The notes under the pieces: generated by a model
What the model was told of the DNA's origin: nothing
Database searches by the model: none
The model's input: the letters and a program-made list of their open reading frames with translations, nothing else
Shown here: piece by piece, positions 17,954 to 25,703 of the stretch
Layout: each line of letters opens with the position of its first letter
How positions within the stretch are numbered: the first letter of the stretch is position 1
Source: Hydrogenophaga palleronii_A
Lineage (GTDB): Bacteria > Pseudomonadota > Gammaproteobacteria > Burkholderiales > Burkholderiaceae_C
Length of the DNA stretch: 64,000 nucleotides
Assembly (NCBI RefSeq): GCF_031457455.1
Contig: NZ_JAVDWU010000002.1
Coordinates: 1-64,000 of the forward strand
Direction of reading: 5' to 3'
Position numbers and translations under genes: made by a program

Positions 17954-18450
17954 ATGACACGTTTGTTGAAGCAGGTGGCGCGCTGGCCGCGACCATCGCA
18001 TTGCCACACATCCTCTGGGCCGGGGTGATGTCGCCAGGTCAGTGGGAAATCCGCGTCACCATCGAATCGGCCACCGGGCCGGGCGCCAGCATGCCACCCC
18101 CGGCCGGTCCCATGGTTCAGCGCGCCTGCAAGGCACAGAGCTTCGTGGACAAGGAAAACTACACCTCCACCGACTTCGCCATGGGTAGGCCGCGCCGCAA
18201 CCAGTTTCAATGCCGGGTCGACTCGCGCGAAGGGGATGCTCGTGAGGCACGGTGGCAGTTCACCTGTGAACGCTCAGATGGTCTGCACGCGGTGACCCGT
18301 GCCGTCAACAAAGTGTCTGCCGACCGGCTGGAGCAGGTGGCCACGGAAACGATGACGCGGGATGGCGAACCCTGGAGCGAGGTGACGGTGCGCGTGGATG
18401 GCAAGCTGACGGGGCAGGCCTGCCAGGAGGAGGACATTCAATTGAAGTGA
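17954..18450 (+). pseudogene. DUF3617-like exported protein, apparently frameshifted in the signal peptide
   Basis: A well-placed AGGGAG site precedes an ATG at 17954 that reads MTRLLKQVA and then runs off into a short dead frame. The conserved body (MSPGQWEIRVTIE, then Cys-rich RACKAQS, FQCRVDS, WQFTCER, GQACQEED) is open in a different frame. Removing one CG from the GCGC run at 17979-17982 joins the two into a perfect secretion signal followed by the DUF3617 body of about 165 residues. Either this is a real two-base insertion, making a broken gene, or it is a sequencing/assembly error. If it is not frameshifted, translation would have to begin at 17887, giving a protein with no signal peptide. 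DUF3617 proteins are periplasmic and of unknown role. Confidence 0.65.
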
Positions 18451-18532
18451 GGTGCAGCCCAGCGAACTCGCCATTGGCAGGCCACGTATCGAAAGATGAA
18501 ACCATGACCGAACATAGGCAATATCTTTCCTG

Positions 18533-18784
18533 GTGGTATCCACTCGGGAACCCGGCCACATTGGCAACACCGAATGGCCCGCACGCCACGCCGCAGCCAG
18601 CCTGCCGTCCGTGACCACCCAGACCGGTGTGCATCTGGCCCGCGCTGGAATTCCGGGGTTCGTTGACCAGCGCCACACCGTGGGCCAATATCCCACGGCC
18701 GAAGTCGGCAGCGTGATGCGAGGCCTTCTGGACCAGACCCTGGCTCAGCCGATTCTGCTGGGTGAGCACACGATTTTCTACTGA
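18533..18784 (+). CDS. small hypothetical protein (possibly a gene fragment)
   Basis: An 83-residue open frame from a GTG start with strongly G/C-rich third codon positions, which supports real coding. No family is recognised. The C-terminal half (from PGFVDQRHTVGQYPT onward) looks folded. No ribosome site precedes the GTG. A separate short ATG frame begins at 18504 and overlaps out of phase, so the N-terminus may have been lost by a frameshift. It ends 16 bases before the TTG start proposed for the next gene, which suggests the two are expressed together. Confidence 0.4.
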   Translation: MVSTREPGHIGNTEWPARHAAASLPSVTTQTGVHLARAGIPGFVDQRHTVGQYPTAEVGSVMRGLLDQTLAQPILLGEHTIFY

Positions 18785-18800
18785 AGAGAGGAACCTTCAA

Positions 18801-19649
18801 TTGGCCATCAACGCTGTCACCCATTGGATTCGCCCATTTCCCGATCCTGCAGATGTGTTTGCTGGAGACGTGGAGCGGAGCTTTCGACATCTGCTGCCCC
18901 TGGTCTCCATCGACCTCGCGCAGGTCAATCCCCAGTGGTCTGGCTGGATCCATCTGGTGAACCCCTGCGAGCCTGCGGAAGGCATGATTGGGGACCGCAC
19001 GGTCCGCTACCACAACGCGTATCTTCAGACCAACTGGCTGGCCTTCAAGCTCGATGCGAACGACCGCTACGAGCTGCTGGGGGATTGGCGCTATTTCTAT
19101 TTGGAGAACCCCGAGCTGAATCGGCCCGATCGGCGTTTCCAGCGCGAGCGAGAGCAAGGTCTGAAGGCCATGCAGAAGTTGTTCGCCTCCATGGACAAGA
19201 AACTGCATGGATTCTCGAACGCGGTCGAACGCGAGCGAGAGGTCTTCCCCACGCATGAGAGTGCCTACGCACAGGTGCAGGCGCACTATGCCGAGCAGCA
19301 CGAGGCTTACGCCATGGCCAAGCGCCGCTTTCTGGCGCATGGCAAGCTGCTATCGGTTAACCAGTTCCCGCGTGAGAACGCCAACTTTGATCGCGAGCCA
19401 TCAAGCAATTTTCTGGAGCAACTGGGTGGGCCGGCGGCCGGCGGCAACTGGGCTGAAACGGACGGGGGCATTCGGCTCATGGCCGACGATGAGTGGAACG
19501 ATGTCTATCCCGTGGGTCCCACGGGCAACCGCTTCCATTTTGTGGCCCAGGTGCCGGGTTGGCACTACTGCAAGGCCGGAGCGGACTCGATCATTCTGTT
19601 CTTCGAACCGGTGGAGCGCATTGCCTTGATCACCTTCGACTGGACATGA
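18801..19649 (+). CDS. hypothetical protein, 282 residues
   Basis: No family was recognised. The protein is hydrophilic, without signal peptide or membrane helices, with a charged helical middle (residues ~95-190, many Arg and Glu) and a beta-rich C-terminus that contains HFVAQVPGWHYCKAG and ends in ITFDWT. The TTG at 18801 is preceded by GAGAGGAA at good spacing. A GTG at 18762 would overlap the preceding small frame. Codon use is like the neighbours. With the DUF3617 and 83-residue genes it forms a plus-strand island between two minus-strand housekeeping clusters. Confidence 0.65.
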   Translation: MAINAVTHWIRPFPDPADVFAGDVERSFRHLLPLVSIDLAQVNPQWSGWIHLVNPCEPAEGMIGDRTVRYHNAYLQTNWLAFKLDANDRYELLGDWRYFYLENPELNRPDRRFQREREQGLKAMQKLFASMDKKLHGFSNAVEREREVFPTHESAYAQVQAHYAEQHEAYAMAKRRFLAHGKLLSVNQFPRENANFDREPSSNFLEQLGGPAAGGNWAETDGGIRLMADDEWNDVYPVGPTGNRFHFVAQVPGWHYCKAGADSIILFFEPVERIALITFDWT

Positions 19650-19695
19650 AGAGGGCTCGGATGCCCTGAACGTCCTGGCCCGCAGGCCCAAACAA

Positions 19696-19727
19696 CCAGG
19701 CCGACCGGATCGCTCCAGTCGGCCTGG
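19696..19727. terminator. hairpin terminator between hypothetical gene and dnaJ
   Basis: CCAGGCCGAC and GTCGGCCTGG form a perfect ten-base stem around a 12-base loop. It lies between convergent genes. On the minus strand the stem is followed by TTGTTT, fitting intrinsic termination after dnaJ. On the plus strand there is no T run. Confidence 0.7.
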
Positions 19728-19751
19728 CGGCTGTCGATGTGAGCGGGCCGT

Positions 19752-20882
19752 TCAGGCGAAAAAGCTCTTCGCCTTCTCAAACCAGCCCTTGTCGTTCGGG
19801 CTGTGCTTGTGGCCACCCTTCTTAAACGACTCGTCCAGTTCCTTCAGCAGCTTGCGCTGGTACTCGGTGAGCTTGACCGGTGTTTCCACCGCCACATGGC
19901 AGTACAGGTCGCCAGGGTAGCTGCTGCGTACACCTTTGATGCCCTTGCCGCGCAGACGGAAGGTCTTGCCGCTTTGGGTGCCTTCGGGCAGGTCGATCGT
20001 GGCCTTGCCTTGCAGGGTGGGCACGTCGATCTCGCCGCCCAGGGATGCGGTGGTCATGGGCACGGGGACCTGGCAGTGCAGATCGTCGCCTTCGCGTTCG
20101 AAGATGTCGTGCTTGCGTAGGCGCACCTCGATGTAGAGGTCGCCTGAGGGGCCGCCGTTTTGCCCGGGTTCGCCGTTGCCGGTGCTGCGGATGCGCTGGC
20201 CGTCGTCGATGCCGGCGGGGATCTTGATTTCCAGCGTTTTCTGCTTCTTGATCTTGCCCTGGCCGTGGCAGGTGGTGCAGGGGTCGGGGATGATCTTGCC
20301 GCTGCCGTGGCAGTGCGGGCAGGTCTGCTGCACGCTGAAGAAGCCCTGGCGCATCTGCACCACGCCCTGGCCGTGGCAGGTGGAGCAGGTCTTGGCGCTG
20401 GTGCCGGGTTTGGCGCCGCTGCCCTTGCAGGTTTCGCAGTCGTCCCAGCTGGGAATGCGGATCTGGCTTTCCTTGCCTGCGGCAGCTTCTTCCAGCGAGA
20501 TTTCCATCGCGTACGACAGGTCGGCGCCGCGGTAGACCTGGCGGCCGCCGCGCTGGCCGCGCTGGCCACCGAAGATGTCACCGAAGATGTCGCCAAAGGC
20601 GTCACCGAAGCCGGCAAAGCCTTCTGCGCCCGGGCCGCCGCGCATGTTGGGATCGACGCCAGCGTGGCCGTGCTGATCGTAGGCCGCCCGCTTTTGCGGG
20701 TCGGTCAGCATTTCGTAGGCCTCTTTGGCCTCCTTGAATCGTTCTTCTGCAGCCTTGGCTGCATCACCCTGGTTGCGGTCAGGGTGATGCTTCATCGCCA
20801 GCTTGCGATACGCCTTCTTGATTTCGTCGTCTGAAGCGTTCTTGGGGACGCCCAGCACTTCGTAAAAGTCGCGTTTAGCCAT
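19752..20882 (-). CDS. dnaJ: chaperone protein DnaJ
   Basis: A 376-residue type I Hsp40. The J-domain comes first (KRDFYEVLGVPKNAS and the HPD triad in MKHHPDRNQ), then a Gly/Phe-rich linker. A zinc-binding domain follows with four repeats CETCKGSG, CSTCHGQG, CPHCHGSG and CTTCHGQG, and the C-terminal substrate domains come last. It stimulates the DnaK ATPase and hands over unfolded clients. It follows dnaK with an 84-base gap that holds a hairpin. The length is standard. Confidence 0.98.
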   Translation of the reverse strand: MAKRDFYEVLGVPKNASDDEIKKAYRKLAMKHHPDRNQGDAAKAAEERFKEAKEAYEMLTDPQKRAAYDQHGHAGVDPNMRGGPGAEGFAGFGDAFGDIFGDIFGGQRGQRGGRQVYRGADLSYAMEISLEEAAAGKESQIRIPSWDDCETCKGSGAKPGTSAKTCSTCHGQGVVQMRQGFFSVQQTCPHCHGSGKIIPDPCTTCHGQGKIKKQKTLEIKIPAGIDDGQRIRSTGNGEPGQNGGPSGDLYIEVRLRKHDIFEREGDDLHCQVPVPMTTASLGGEIDVPTLQGKATIDLPEGTQSGKTFRLRGKGIKGVRSSYPGDLYCHVAVETPVKLTEYQRKLLKELDESFKKGGHKHSPNDKGWFEKAKSFFA

Positions 20883-20911
20883 GGTGGAATGCGGTTCTTG
20901 TTGAGTGCAAA

Positions 20912-20939
20912 CGCCGCGTCAGGTTGCCCTGACGCGGCG
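20912..20939 (-). terminator. dnaK-dnaJ intergenic hairpin
   Basis: CGCCGCGTCAGG and its exact complement flank a TTGC loop, giving a perfect 12-base stem between dnaK and dnaJ. On the minus strand it is followed by only TTTG, so it is likely a leaky terminator or an RNA-processing/stability structure that lowers dnaJ relative to dnaK, a common arrangement. Confidence 0.65.
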
Positions 20940-20966
20940 GTGGGTGGCAGGTGGAGCAGAAGGCAA

Positions 20967-22910
20967 TCAGCCCTTCTTCACTTCCTTCACCTCGGCATCG
21001 ACGATGTCGTCGTCGGCGCCGGCTTTGCTGCCACCGGCTTGGGCTTCGCCCTCAGGGGCACCACCGGCTGCGGCGGCCGCTTCGGCCTGCGACGCTGCGT
21101 ACACCTTCTCGCCCAGCTTCTGGCTGGCGGTCATCAGGGCTTCTGTCTTGGACTCGATGGAGGCCTTGTCGTCGCCGTTGAGCGCCTCTTCCACGTCCTT
21201 GATGGCGGTCTCGATGGCTTCCTTTTCGGCGGCTTCGAGCTTGTCGCCATGTTCGCCCAGGCTCTTCTTCACGCTGTGCACCATGGCTTCGCCCTGGTTG
21301 CGGGCTTGCACCAGTTCCACCTTCTTCTTGTCGTCGGCGGCGTTGAGCTCGGCGTCCTTCACCATCTGCTGGATCTCGTCCTCGCTCAGGCCGGAGTTGG
21401 CCTTGATGGTGATCTTGTTTTCCTTGCCGGTGCCCTTGTCCTTGGCGCCCACGTGCAGGATGCCGTTGGCGTCGATGTCGAACGACACTTCAATCTGCGG
21501 CATGCCGCGCGGCGAAGCGGGAATGCCTTCGAGGTTGAACTCGCCCAGCAGCTTGTTGCCGCTGGCAATCTCGCGCTCGCCCTGGAACACCTTGATGGTC
21601 ACGGCCGGCTGGTTGTCTTCGGCGGTGGAGAAGGTCTGCGCAAACTTGGTCGGGATCGTGGTGTTCTTGGCGATCATCTTGGTCATCACGCCACCCATGG
21701 TCTCGATGCCCAGGCTCAGCGGGGTCACGTCGAGCAGCAGCACGTCCTTGCGGTCACCGGAGAGCACCTGGCCCTGGATGGCAGCACCCACGGCCACGGC
21801 TTCGTCAGGGTTCACGTCCTTGCGTGGCTCCCTGCCGAAGAATTCCTTCACCTTTTCCTGCACCTTGGGCATGCGGGTCATGCCACCAACCAGGATCACG
21901 TCGTGGATGTCGTTCACGCTGATGCCGGCGTCCTTGATGGCGGTGCGGCAGGGCGCAATGGTGCGTTCGATCAGCTCTTCCACCAGGGCTTCGAGCTTGG
22001 CGCGGGTGAGCTTGATGTTCAGGTGCTTTGGACCGGACGCGTCTGCCGTGATGTAGGGCAGGTTCAGGTCGGTTGCGGCCGAGCTGGACAGCTCAATCTT
22101 GGCCTTTTCAGCGGCTTCCTTCAGGCGCTGCAGGGCCAGCACGTCCTTGGTCAGGTCGACGCCCTGTTCCTTCTTGAACTCGGTGACGATGTAGTCAATG
22201 ATGCGCTGGTCGAAGTCTTCGCCGCCCAGGAAGGTGTCTCCGTTGGTGGAGAGCACTTCAAATTGCTTTTCACCGTCCACATCGGCGATCTCGATGATGG
22301 ACACGTCGAACGTGCCGCCACCCAGGTCGTACACGGCGATCTTGCGGTCGCCCTTTTCCTGCTTGTCCAGGCCAAAGGCCAGTGCCGCAGCGGTGGGTTC
22401 GTTGATGATGCGCTTCACATCGAGGCCGGCAATGCGTCCGGCGTCTTTGGTGGCCTGGCGCTGGGCGTCGTTGAAGTAGGCCGGCACGGTGATCACGGCT
22501 TCCGTCACGGGCTCGCCCAGGTAGTCCTCGGCGGTCTTCTTCATCTTGCGCAGGATGTCAGCGCTGACCTGCTGGGCAGAGATCTGCTTGCCGCGCACTT
22601 CCACCCAGGCGTCGCCGTTGTCGGCCGCCACGATGGTGTAAGGCATGAGGTCGATGTCCTTCTGGACTTCTTTTTCGGTGAACTTGCGGCCGATCAGGCG
22701 CTTGATGGCATAGAGCGTGTTCTTGGGGTTGGTCACGGCCTGGCGCTTGGCGCTGGCGCCGACCAGCACTTCGCCGTCTTCTTGGTAGGCCACGATGGAC
22801 GGCGTGGTGCGCGCACCTTCCGCGTTTTCAATCACCTTGGTGGTGTTGCCTTCCATGATGGACACGCACGAGTTGGTGGTGCCCAGGTCGATACCGATGA
22901 TTTTTCCCAT
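20967..22910 (-). CDS. dnaK: molecular chaperone DnaK (Hsp70)
   Basis: A 647-residue Hsp70. It starts MGKIIGIDLGTTNSCV (phosphate 1 loop). It contains the linker-proximal motifs VPAYFNDAQRQATKDAG, NEPTAAALAFG and VYDLGGGTFDVSI. The substrate domain includes LLLDVTPLSLGIET, and a Gly/Ala-rich lid tail ends in DAEVKEVKKG, where many homologues end in EEVKD. It folds proteins in the cytoplasm with DnaJ and GrpE. The order grpE-dnaK-dnaJ is complete here. It has its own sigma-32-like promoter. Confidence 0.99.
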   Translation of the reverse strand: MGKIIGIDLGTTNSCVSIMEGNTTKVIENAEGARTTPSIVAYQEDGEVLVGASAKRQAVTNPKNTLYAIKRLIGRKFTEKEVQKDIDLMPYTIVAADNGDAWVEVRGKQISAQQVSADILRKMKKTAEDYLGEPVTEAVITVPAYFNDAQRQATKDAGRIAGLDVKRIINEPTAAALAFGLDKQEKGDRKIAVYDLGGGTFDVSIIEIADVDGEKQFEVLSTNGDTFLGGEDFDQRIIDYIVTEFKKEQGVDLTKDVLALQRLKEAAEKAKIELSSSAATDLNLPYITADASGPKHLNIKLTRAKLEALVEELIERTIAPCRTAIKDAGISVNDIHDVILVGGMTRMPKVQEKVKEFFGREPRKDVNPDEAVAVGAAIQGQVLSGDRKDVLLLDVTPLSLGIETMGGVMTKMIAKNTTIPTKFAQTFSTAEDNQPAVTIKVFQGEREIASGNKLLGEFNLEGIPASPRGMPQIEVSFDIDANGILHVGAKDKGTGKENKITIKANSGLSEDEIQQMVKDAELNAADDKKKVELVQARNQGEAMVHSVKKSLGEHGDKLEAAEKEAIETAIKDVEEALNGDDKASIESKTEALMTASQKLGEKVYAASQAEAAAAAGGAPEGEAQAGGSKAGADDDIVDAEVKEVKKG

Positions 22911-22950
22911 TTTGTTTGCTCCGTGAGAGGAAAGTTGAATTGTTGGAAAG

Positions 22951-22976
22951 ATGTGGATAACTATGTGGATTTCAAG
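22951..22976 (-). promoter_or_regulatory. sigma-32-like heat-shock promoter of dnaK
   Basis: On the minus strand CTTGAAA (22976-22970) is followed after 13 bases by CCACAT (22956-22951), about 40 bases before the dnaK start. This matches the sigma-32 -35 box exactly and the -10 box CCCCAT with one mismatch. It allows dnaK-dnaJ to be transcribed apart from grpE. Confidence 0.6.
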
Positions 22977-23042
22977 TGGGCGGGTTGTGGGCGGCCTGTG
23001 CGCTGCGGCTGGAAAAGTCTGGCACTGCGGCGGCCCCCTGCC

Positions 23043-23618
23043 TTACTTGGGTGCGGCCACCGTCACCAGGGCCGGGCGCAGCACGCGGTCCGCGATCAGG
23101 TAGCCCTTTTGCAGCACGGTCACCACGGTGTTGGGTTCCTGGTCGGCCGGCACCATGCTGATGGCCTGGTGCTGGTGCGGGTCGAACTTTGTGCCGCCGA
23201 CAGGTTCGATCTGGATCACCTTGTGGCGCTCCAGTGCGCTCTTGAGCTGCTTCAGCGTGGCTTCAGAGCCTTCGCGCAGCTGTTCGCGCGTGGCCTCCTG
23301 AATGGCCAGGCCGGCTTCCAGGCTGTCGGCCACGGCCAGCAGGCTGTCGGCAAAGCTCTCTACCGCAAACTTGCGCGCCTTGGATGTTTCTTCTTCGGCC
23401 CGGCGGCGGGTGTTTTCGGCCTCGGCCTTGGCGCGCAGAAACTGCTCGGCCAGATCGGCGTTCTGGGCCTTGAGGGCACTGACTTCGTTCGTCAGGGCGG
23501 CCAGCGCATCGGTCTCGTTGGCGGCCGCAGCCGCTTCGGCTTCTTCAGGACGCACGGCTTCGGTGGCCGCAGCGTCGGCGGGTTGGGCGTTGTCGGCTGG
23601 GGTCGGGTTCTGGCTCAT
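23043..23618 (-). CDS. grpE: nucleotide exchange factor GrpE
   Basis: A 191-residue protein with an acidic, Ala-rich start and a long coiled coil (residues ~45-110, including QFLRAKAEAENTRRRAEEE). The C-terminal beta head has QHQAISMVP and VTVLQKGYLIADRVLRPA, the GrpE signature. It releases ADP from DnaK. Start 23618 gives MSQNPTPAD; a longer upstream frame is rejected because it would run through the promoter. It is followed by dnaK after about 130 bases. Confidence 0.96.
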   Translation of the reverse strand: MSQNPTPADNAQPADAAATEAVRPEEAEAAAAANETDALAALTNEVSALKAQNADLAEQFLRAKAEAENTRRRAEEETSKARKFAVESFADSLLAVADSLEAGLAIQEATREQLREGSEATLKQLKSALERHKVIQIEPVGGTKFDPHQHQAISMVPADQEPNTVVTVLQKGYLIADRVLRPALVTVAAPK

Positions 23619-23670
23619 GGGCGATCTGAAATATCTTGAAAACATGGGCAAATAAGGTGCTGCGCGGCAC

Positions 23671-23696
23671 ATGGGGTTGAATGCCCCGGGTTCAAG
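23671..23696 (-). promoter_or_regulatory. sigma-32 heat-shock promoter of grpE
   Basis: Minus strand CTTGAA (23696-23691), a 14-base spacer, then CCCCAT (23676-23671) matches the heat-shock consensus at both boxes and in spacing. It lies 53 bases before the grpE start and should drive grpE and read into dnaK-dnaJ. Confidence 0.8.
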
Positions 23697-23698
23697 GG

Positions 23699-24042
23699 TG
23701 CTGGCAGCAAAATGGGCGCAGGCCGGTGAAATTGGCGGTTTTCCACTTGGGGACACCCATGAAGCACTTTCGACACGGCTCGCCGGGCTCCTGGAGGCCC
23801 GGCCTGATCGACGCCCTTGGCGCCCTGCGCGACCTTTTCGGCGAGGCGGCCGACATCGCAGGCGCCTCGCTGACCCCCGATTCTATGGCCCCGACGGCCT
23901 CACAACACCTGAATGGCCCGATCCGGGGGGCGTCCGGGGGGCGGGCCTATGGGGTGAGGGCGATCAATCTGCCAGTGGCGGAACATGTCTCACCGCGCCA
24001 ACGCGGGCAGGGGTCGGACCCGGTGCAGCCCAGGGCAGGGTG
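23699..24042. other. gap upstream of grpE with a decayed-looking open frame
   Basis: No gene is called in these 344 bases. A plus-strand frame from an ATG at 23759 has strong G/C third positions for about 40 codons (GLIDALGALRDLFGEAADIAG). It then loses them, and reading continues better in a second frame (FYGPDGLTTPEWPDP). This looks like the remnant of a gene broken by a frameshift. No ribosome site is seen. It runs into the antisense of the HxlR gene. Confidence 0.35.
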
Positions 24043-24399
24043 TCAGGCCCCCAGGCGCGGCGCGCTGGATCGAGACGCCGCAGCCACCGTGGCGTGGCTG
24101 CGCGCAAGCTGCTGCGACCATTTGCTCGCAAAGCGCTGCACCTCCGTCAGGCGCCGGGCCAGATCCGCGCCCTGAGAGGTGAGGCGGTAACCGTCTCCCC
24201 CGTGGTCCACCAGCTTGGCCGCGCGCAGCTCTTTCAGACGGGTATTGAGGGTGTTTGGAGTGACGCCGCCCACGCTGTCTTGCAGCAGGCGAAAGGTCTG
24301 AGGATGGCCATCGCTCAGGGCCCAGACCACCCGGATGGCATATCGGGACTCCAGCAAATCGAGCAACTGGACCATGGCAGCGTTGTCTCTCGCACTCAT
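24043..24399 (-). CDS. HxlR family transcriptional regulator
   Basis: A 118-residue winged-helix protein with an AMVQLLDLLESRYAIRVVWALSDG-type first helix pair. GGVTPNTLNTRLKEL is the recognition helix and LVDHGGDGYRLTSQG the wing, the pattern of HxlR regulators that dimerise through flanking helices. The usual Cys near the N-terminus of redox-sensing members is absent. AGGAGA lies just before the ATG at 24399, which settles the start. No obvious target gene is adjacent downstream. Three GTGCAC sites lie upstream. Confidence 0.8.
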   Translation of the reverse strand: MSARDNAAMVQLLDLLESRYAIRVVWALSDGHPQTFRLLQDSVGGVTPNTLNTRLKELRAAKLVDHGGDGYRLTSQGADLARRLTEVQRFASKWSQQLARSHATVAAASRSSAPRLGA

Positions 24400-24727
24400 G
24401 CTTGTCTCCTGGGCGGCCTTCATTGGGCGCGTCAGTGCACTATAGGCCAGGAAAGCCCTTTTGCTACCCATTTGCTAGCTGTGTGCACTGCAGCAATAGG
24501 CCGCAGGCGGCGTGAGTGTGCACTTCTGCGCACGGCGGACCCCGCATGCGGATCAACACCAATTGACTGGTCGGCGGGTTTCAGCTTGCGAAGGCCTGTA
24601 TTGGTGCAGCAGCGTGGCTGGCGCTTTGGGTGTTGTGGTTGCAAGCTGTCGTTGATTTCAGAAAAGTAAATCAAAAATGTTCATAATTCGGACCGCTCAG
24701 CAGCCATACAGAGCCTGATGAATTCCA
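24400..24727. other. 328-base divergent gap with three GTGCAC sites
   Basis: No gene was found between the HxlR gene (minus) and a small unknown gene (plus). The half near HxlR holds GTGCAC hexamers at about 24435-24440, 24483-24488 and 24518-24523, the first within the eight-base palindrome AGTGCACT. The half near the unknown gene (24650-24690) is AT-rich and may hold its promoter. Confidence 0.5.
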
Positions 24728-25006
24728 ATGGCATATTGGTTCCAGACCGCAGCGCCGAATTTCGGCCTGTCTGCCAGTCATGCCAAAGGGATCGTTCCCA
24801 AAGCAGCTTCCTATGGCGTACTCAAGGGCAGAGAGGCCGACTTTGTGGGGCGCATGCAAGGCATAGACATGGATGTGCGCATCTTTGTAGGGCAGGCGAC
24901 GAGCCGGTACCCGGTGGTGCTCACCATCTACACGCCCAAAGGTGGCTTGAAACAACTTGCCGATGTGATCGAACGCAGCTGGGGGCAGCTTGCTTACATG
25001 GCCTGA
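24728..25006 (+). CDS. hypothetical protein, 92 residues
   Basis: A small frame starting MAYWFQTAAPNFGLSAS and ending in ADVIERSWGQLAYMA. The pattern of hydrophobic strands (VRIFVG, YPVVLTIYTPKG) suggests a compact alpha/beta protein, but no family is recognised. No good ribosome site is seen and the ATG is preceded by AT-rich sequence, so the start is uncertain. It stands alone, convergent with the MarR gene. Confidence 0.5.
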   Translation: MAYWFQTAAPNFGLSASHAKGIVPKAASYGVLKGREADFVGRMQGIDMDVRIFVGQATSRYPVVLTIYTPKGGLKQLADVIERSWGQLAYMA

Positions 25007-25132
25007 GACCTCTTTGGCCACTTGCTTCCGACGCTCTTCCGCAAGCAGCCACGTATCGGAAGGCAAGCAAGCGGGTCCGGAAGCGAGGCTCTTGCTTGTG
25101 GAGTTGTTTGAGCGGCAATCCTTGCGCTTGCC

Positions 25133-25654
25133 TCAGCCCCGGTACACCTTCTTCAGCAAGTGAATCAATGTCTTGAGTTCTGCCGGCGTGAGCGAGTGGG
25201 TGGCGCCCTGCTCCAGGCTGGAAGCGGTGGCCTGGGCTTCGCGCTGGAGTTTCTTGCCTGAAGGGGTGAGATGCAGACCCTGAGCCCGGCGATCGGTGGG
25301 ATGGGGGCGGCGTTCGATCAGTTCGCGTTTCTGCAGTTGTTTGATCATGCCCACCAGGTTGGGCGGCAGGATGTCGAGCGCGGCGCAGATCTGGCGGGAG
25401 GTGATGCCAGGGTTGTGCGCGATGAGCGTGAGCACGGAAAAATCGACCGGGCGCAAGCCATACGGCGCCATACGCTGCAGGAAGATGGTGATGACCGACA
25501 GGGCCGCACGGCGGGCGTTGTAGCCCAGGAGGCTTTCCAAGTAGCTGGTGTCGATGTCACCGGCGTCGCCTGCCGCAGCCTCGGCCGGTGATGGGGAGGA
25601 GCTTCTGGGCACGCGCGGACGGCGAAGGGCGTTGGCAACAGTGGTTTCTGGCAT
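25133..25654 (-). CDS. MarR family regulator (CouR/FerC-like by context)
   Basis: A 173-residue winged-helix regulator. The recognition region is GITSRQICAALDILPPNLVGMIKQLQ and the wing RRPHPTDRRAQGLHLTPSG, both classic MarR. It is the last gene of a series coding for uptake and CoA-dependent breakdown of hydroxycinnamates. In Rhodopseudomonas (CouR) and Sphingobium (FerC), MarR repressors of such genes respond to the aryl-CoA thioester. A similar role here is inferred from position. A candidate palindromic operator lies at 38140-38154. It follows the acyl-CoA dehydrogenase gene by 49 bases. Confidence 0.87.
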   Translation of the reverse strand: MPETTVANALRRPRVPRSSSPSPAEAAAGDAGDIDTSYLESLLGYNARRAALSVITIFLQRMAPYGLRPVDFSVLTLIAHNPGITSRQICAALDILPPNLVGMIKQLQKRELIERRPHPTDRRAQGLHLTPSGKKLQREAQATASSLEQGATHSLTPAELKTLIHLLKKVYRG

Positions 25655-25703
25655 GGTCAGAGCATAGCTTGGCAGCGTGGCCCGCTTTTCGGGGGATTCT
25701 CGC

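Noticed and set aside
20889..23639. Very long plus-strand open frame opposite dnaK and grpE
   Set aside because: It is the antisense of highly conserved chaperone genes. Its composition is a shadow of codon bias, with no own start signals or motifs.
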